Below, piece by piece: positions 63,601 to 64,000 of a stretch of 64,000 bases of DNA. Source of the stretch: Opisthorchis felineus. Taxonomy: Eukaryota; Platyhelminthes; Trematoda; Opisthorchiida; Opisthorchiidae. The notes below the pieces were generated by a model. The model saw only the letters and a list, made by a program, of their open reading frames with translations. It ran no database searches and was not told the DNA's origin. The stretch lies in assembly GCA_004794785.1 (NCBI GenBank), contig SJOL01006487.1, positions 737,198-801,197 of the forward strand, read 5' to 3'. A program made the translations under genes and the position numbers. Position 1 is the stretch's first letter; each line of letters opens with the position of its first letter.

Positions 63601-64000
63601 CGGCCAATGGTGACATGGGGTAACTAGATCTCCATGGATTGCTGTTTGCGTGAATCTCGCAACAGATCGTTGTGCCTAGACAGCACTTGTCCGAAACATT
63701 TCTGAAACCACCAGGTCCTGTCTCAGGAGATGGTTACTGGAAAGCATTTAGTAGTAACACCATTTATCAGTTTGATGAAGAGTTTCGCATGTCCTCCACG
63801 ACTTCTTCTGTGATGCTTGAAGTAGTCAAAACGCTTTCTGAAAGCCAGACCACCCTAGGAATTCCAATTCCATGTTTCAAAAATTCCGTCAAAGAAAACG
63901 GCCGAACGTGAGGTTCGATAGCAGAAAACATGCGACAACAAATGGGCTGATAATGTAAAGTGGGAGAAACAACAGGCATAAAAAGATAAGCACTGAACTT
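63601..64000. other. Window end, nothing assignable
   Basis: A 79-codon plus ORF (63,672-63,911) contains no recognised domain. No splice-supported exon seen. Confidence 0.45.

Overview
The window looks like nuclear DNA of a parasitic flatworm, most likely an opisthorchiid-type trematode (Clonorchis/Opisthorchis-like). The reasons are GT-AG introns of several kilobases, low gene density, and a dense mix of degraded LINEs, a Penelope-like relic, an R2-clade element, a Ty3/Gypsy element and a tRNA-derived SINE whose translated consensus I associate with liver-fluke assemblies. That species link is recall, not a search result.

Host genes. (1) A plus-strand gene enters from the left edge: a coiled-coil-like exon (2-95), a tiny terminal exon (345-352) and a poly(A) signal (768-773). 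(2) The window is dominated by one long minus-strand gene, about 53 kb from 61,520 down to the stop at 8,713, whose 5' start lies beyond what I can resolve. Eight exons encode one C2H2 zinc finger each (C-X2-C-X12-H-X4-H); all but the first are symmetric phase 1-1, mostly exactly 87 nt. Two phase 1-1 Gln/Pro-rich exons (20.5 and 20.0 kb, the first with a 13Q-H-10Q tract) lie between finger six and finger seven. A final exon (8,713-9,035) gives a Gln-rich C-terminus. Reading phases chain without a stop across every junction, so I propose a single zinc-finger transcription factor, with a weaker extra exon near 21.1 kb. (3) A 70-codon plus ORF at 3,916-4,128 looks coding and is faintly CARD/death-fold-like.

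Mobile elements. A split Penelope-like relic (6.8-8.0 kb) has its two halves in opposite orientation. A 5'-truncated Ty3/Gypsy element (11.83-15.01 kb, plus) has an open RT-RNaseH-integrase ORF, but a catalytic Asp is mutated and a 293-bp insertion with 9-bp flanking repeats lies in its 3' part. An R2-clade element (24.8-28.06 kb, minus) sits in an intron rather than in 28S rDNA and has a stop codon in its zinc knuckle. Three EN/RT LINE (RTE-like) relics lie at 40.4-41.5, 47.9-49.8 and 62.7-63.6 kb. Eight SINE copies or fragments are scattered through the window. A 1.5-kb inverted repeat with roughly 390-bp, near-identical arms lies at 58.82-60.32 kb.

Most of the rest is intronic sequence in which I see no gene. 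Exceptions worth a look are a CpG/alternating purine-pyrimidine block (34.4-35.5 kb), a T/G-skewed block (56.8-57.55 kb) and an assembly gap of 94 N (57,798-57,891).
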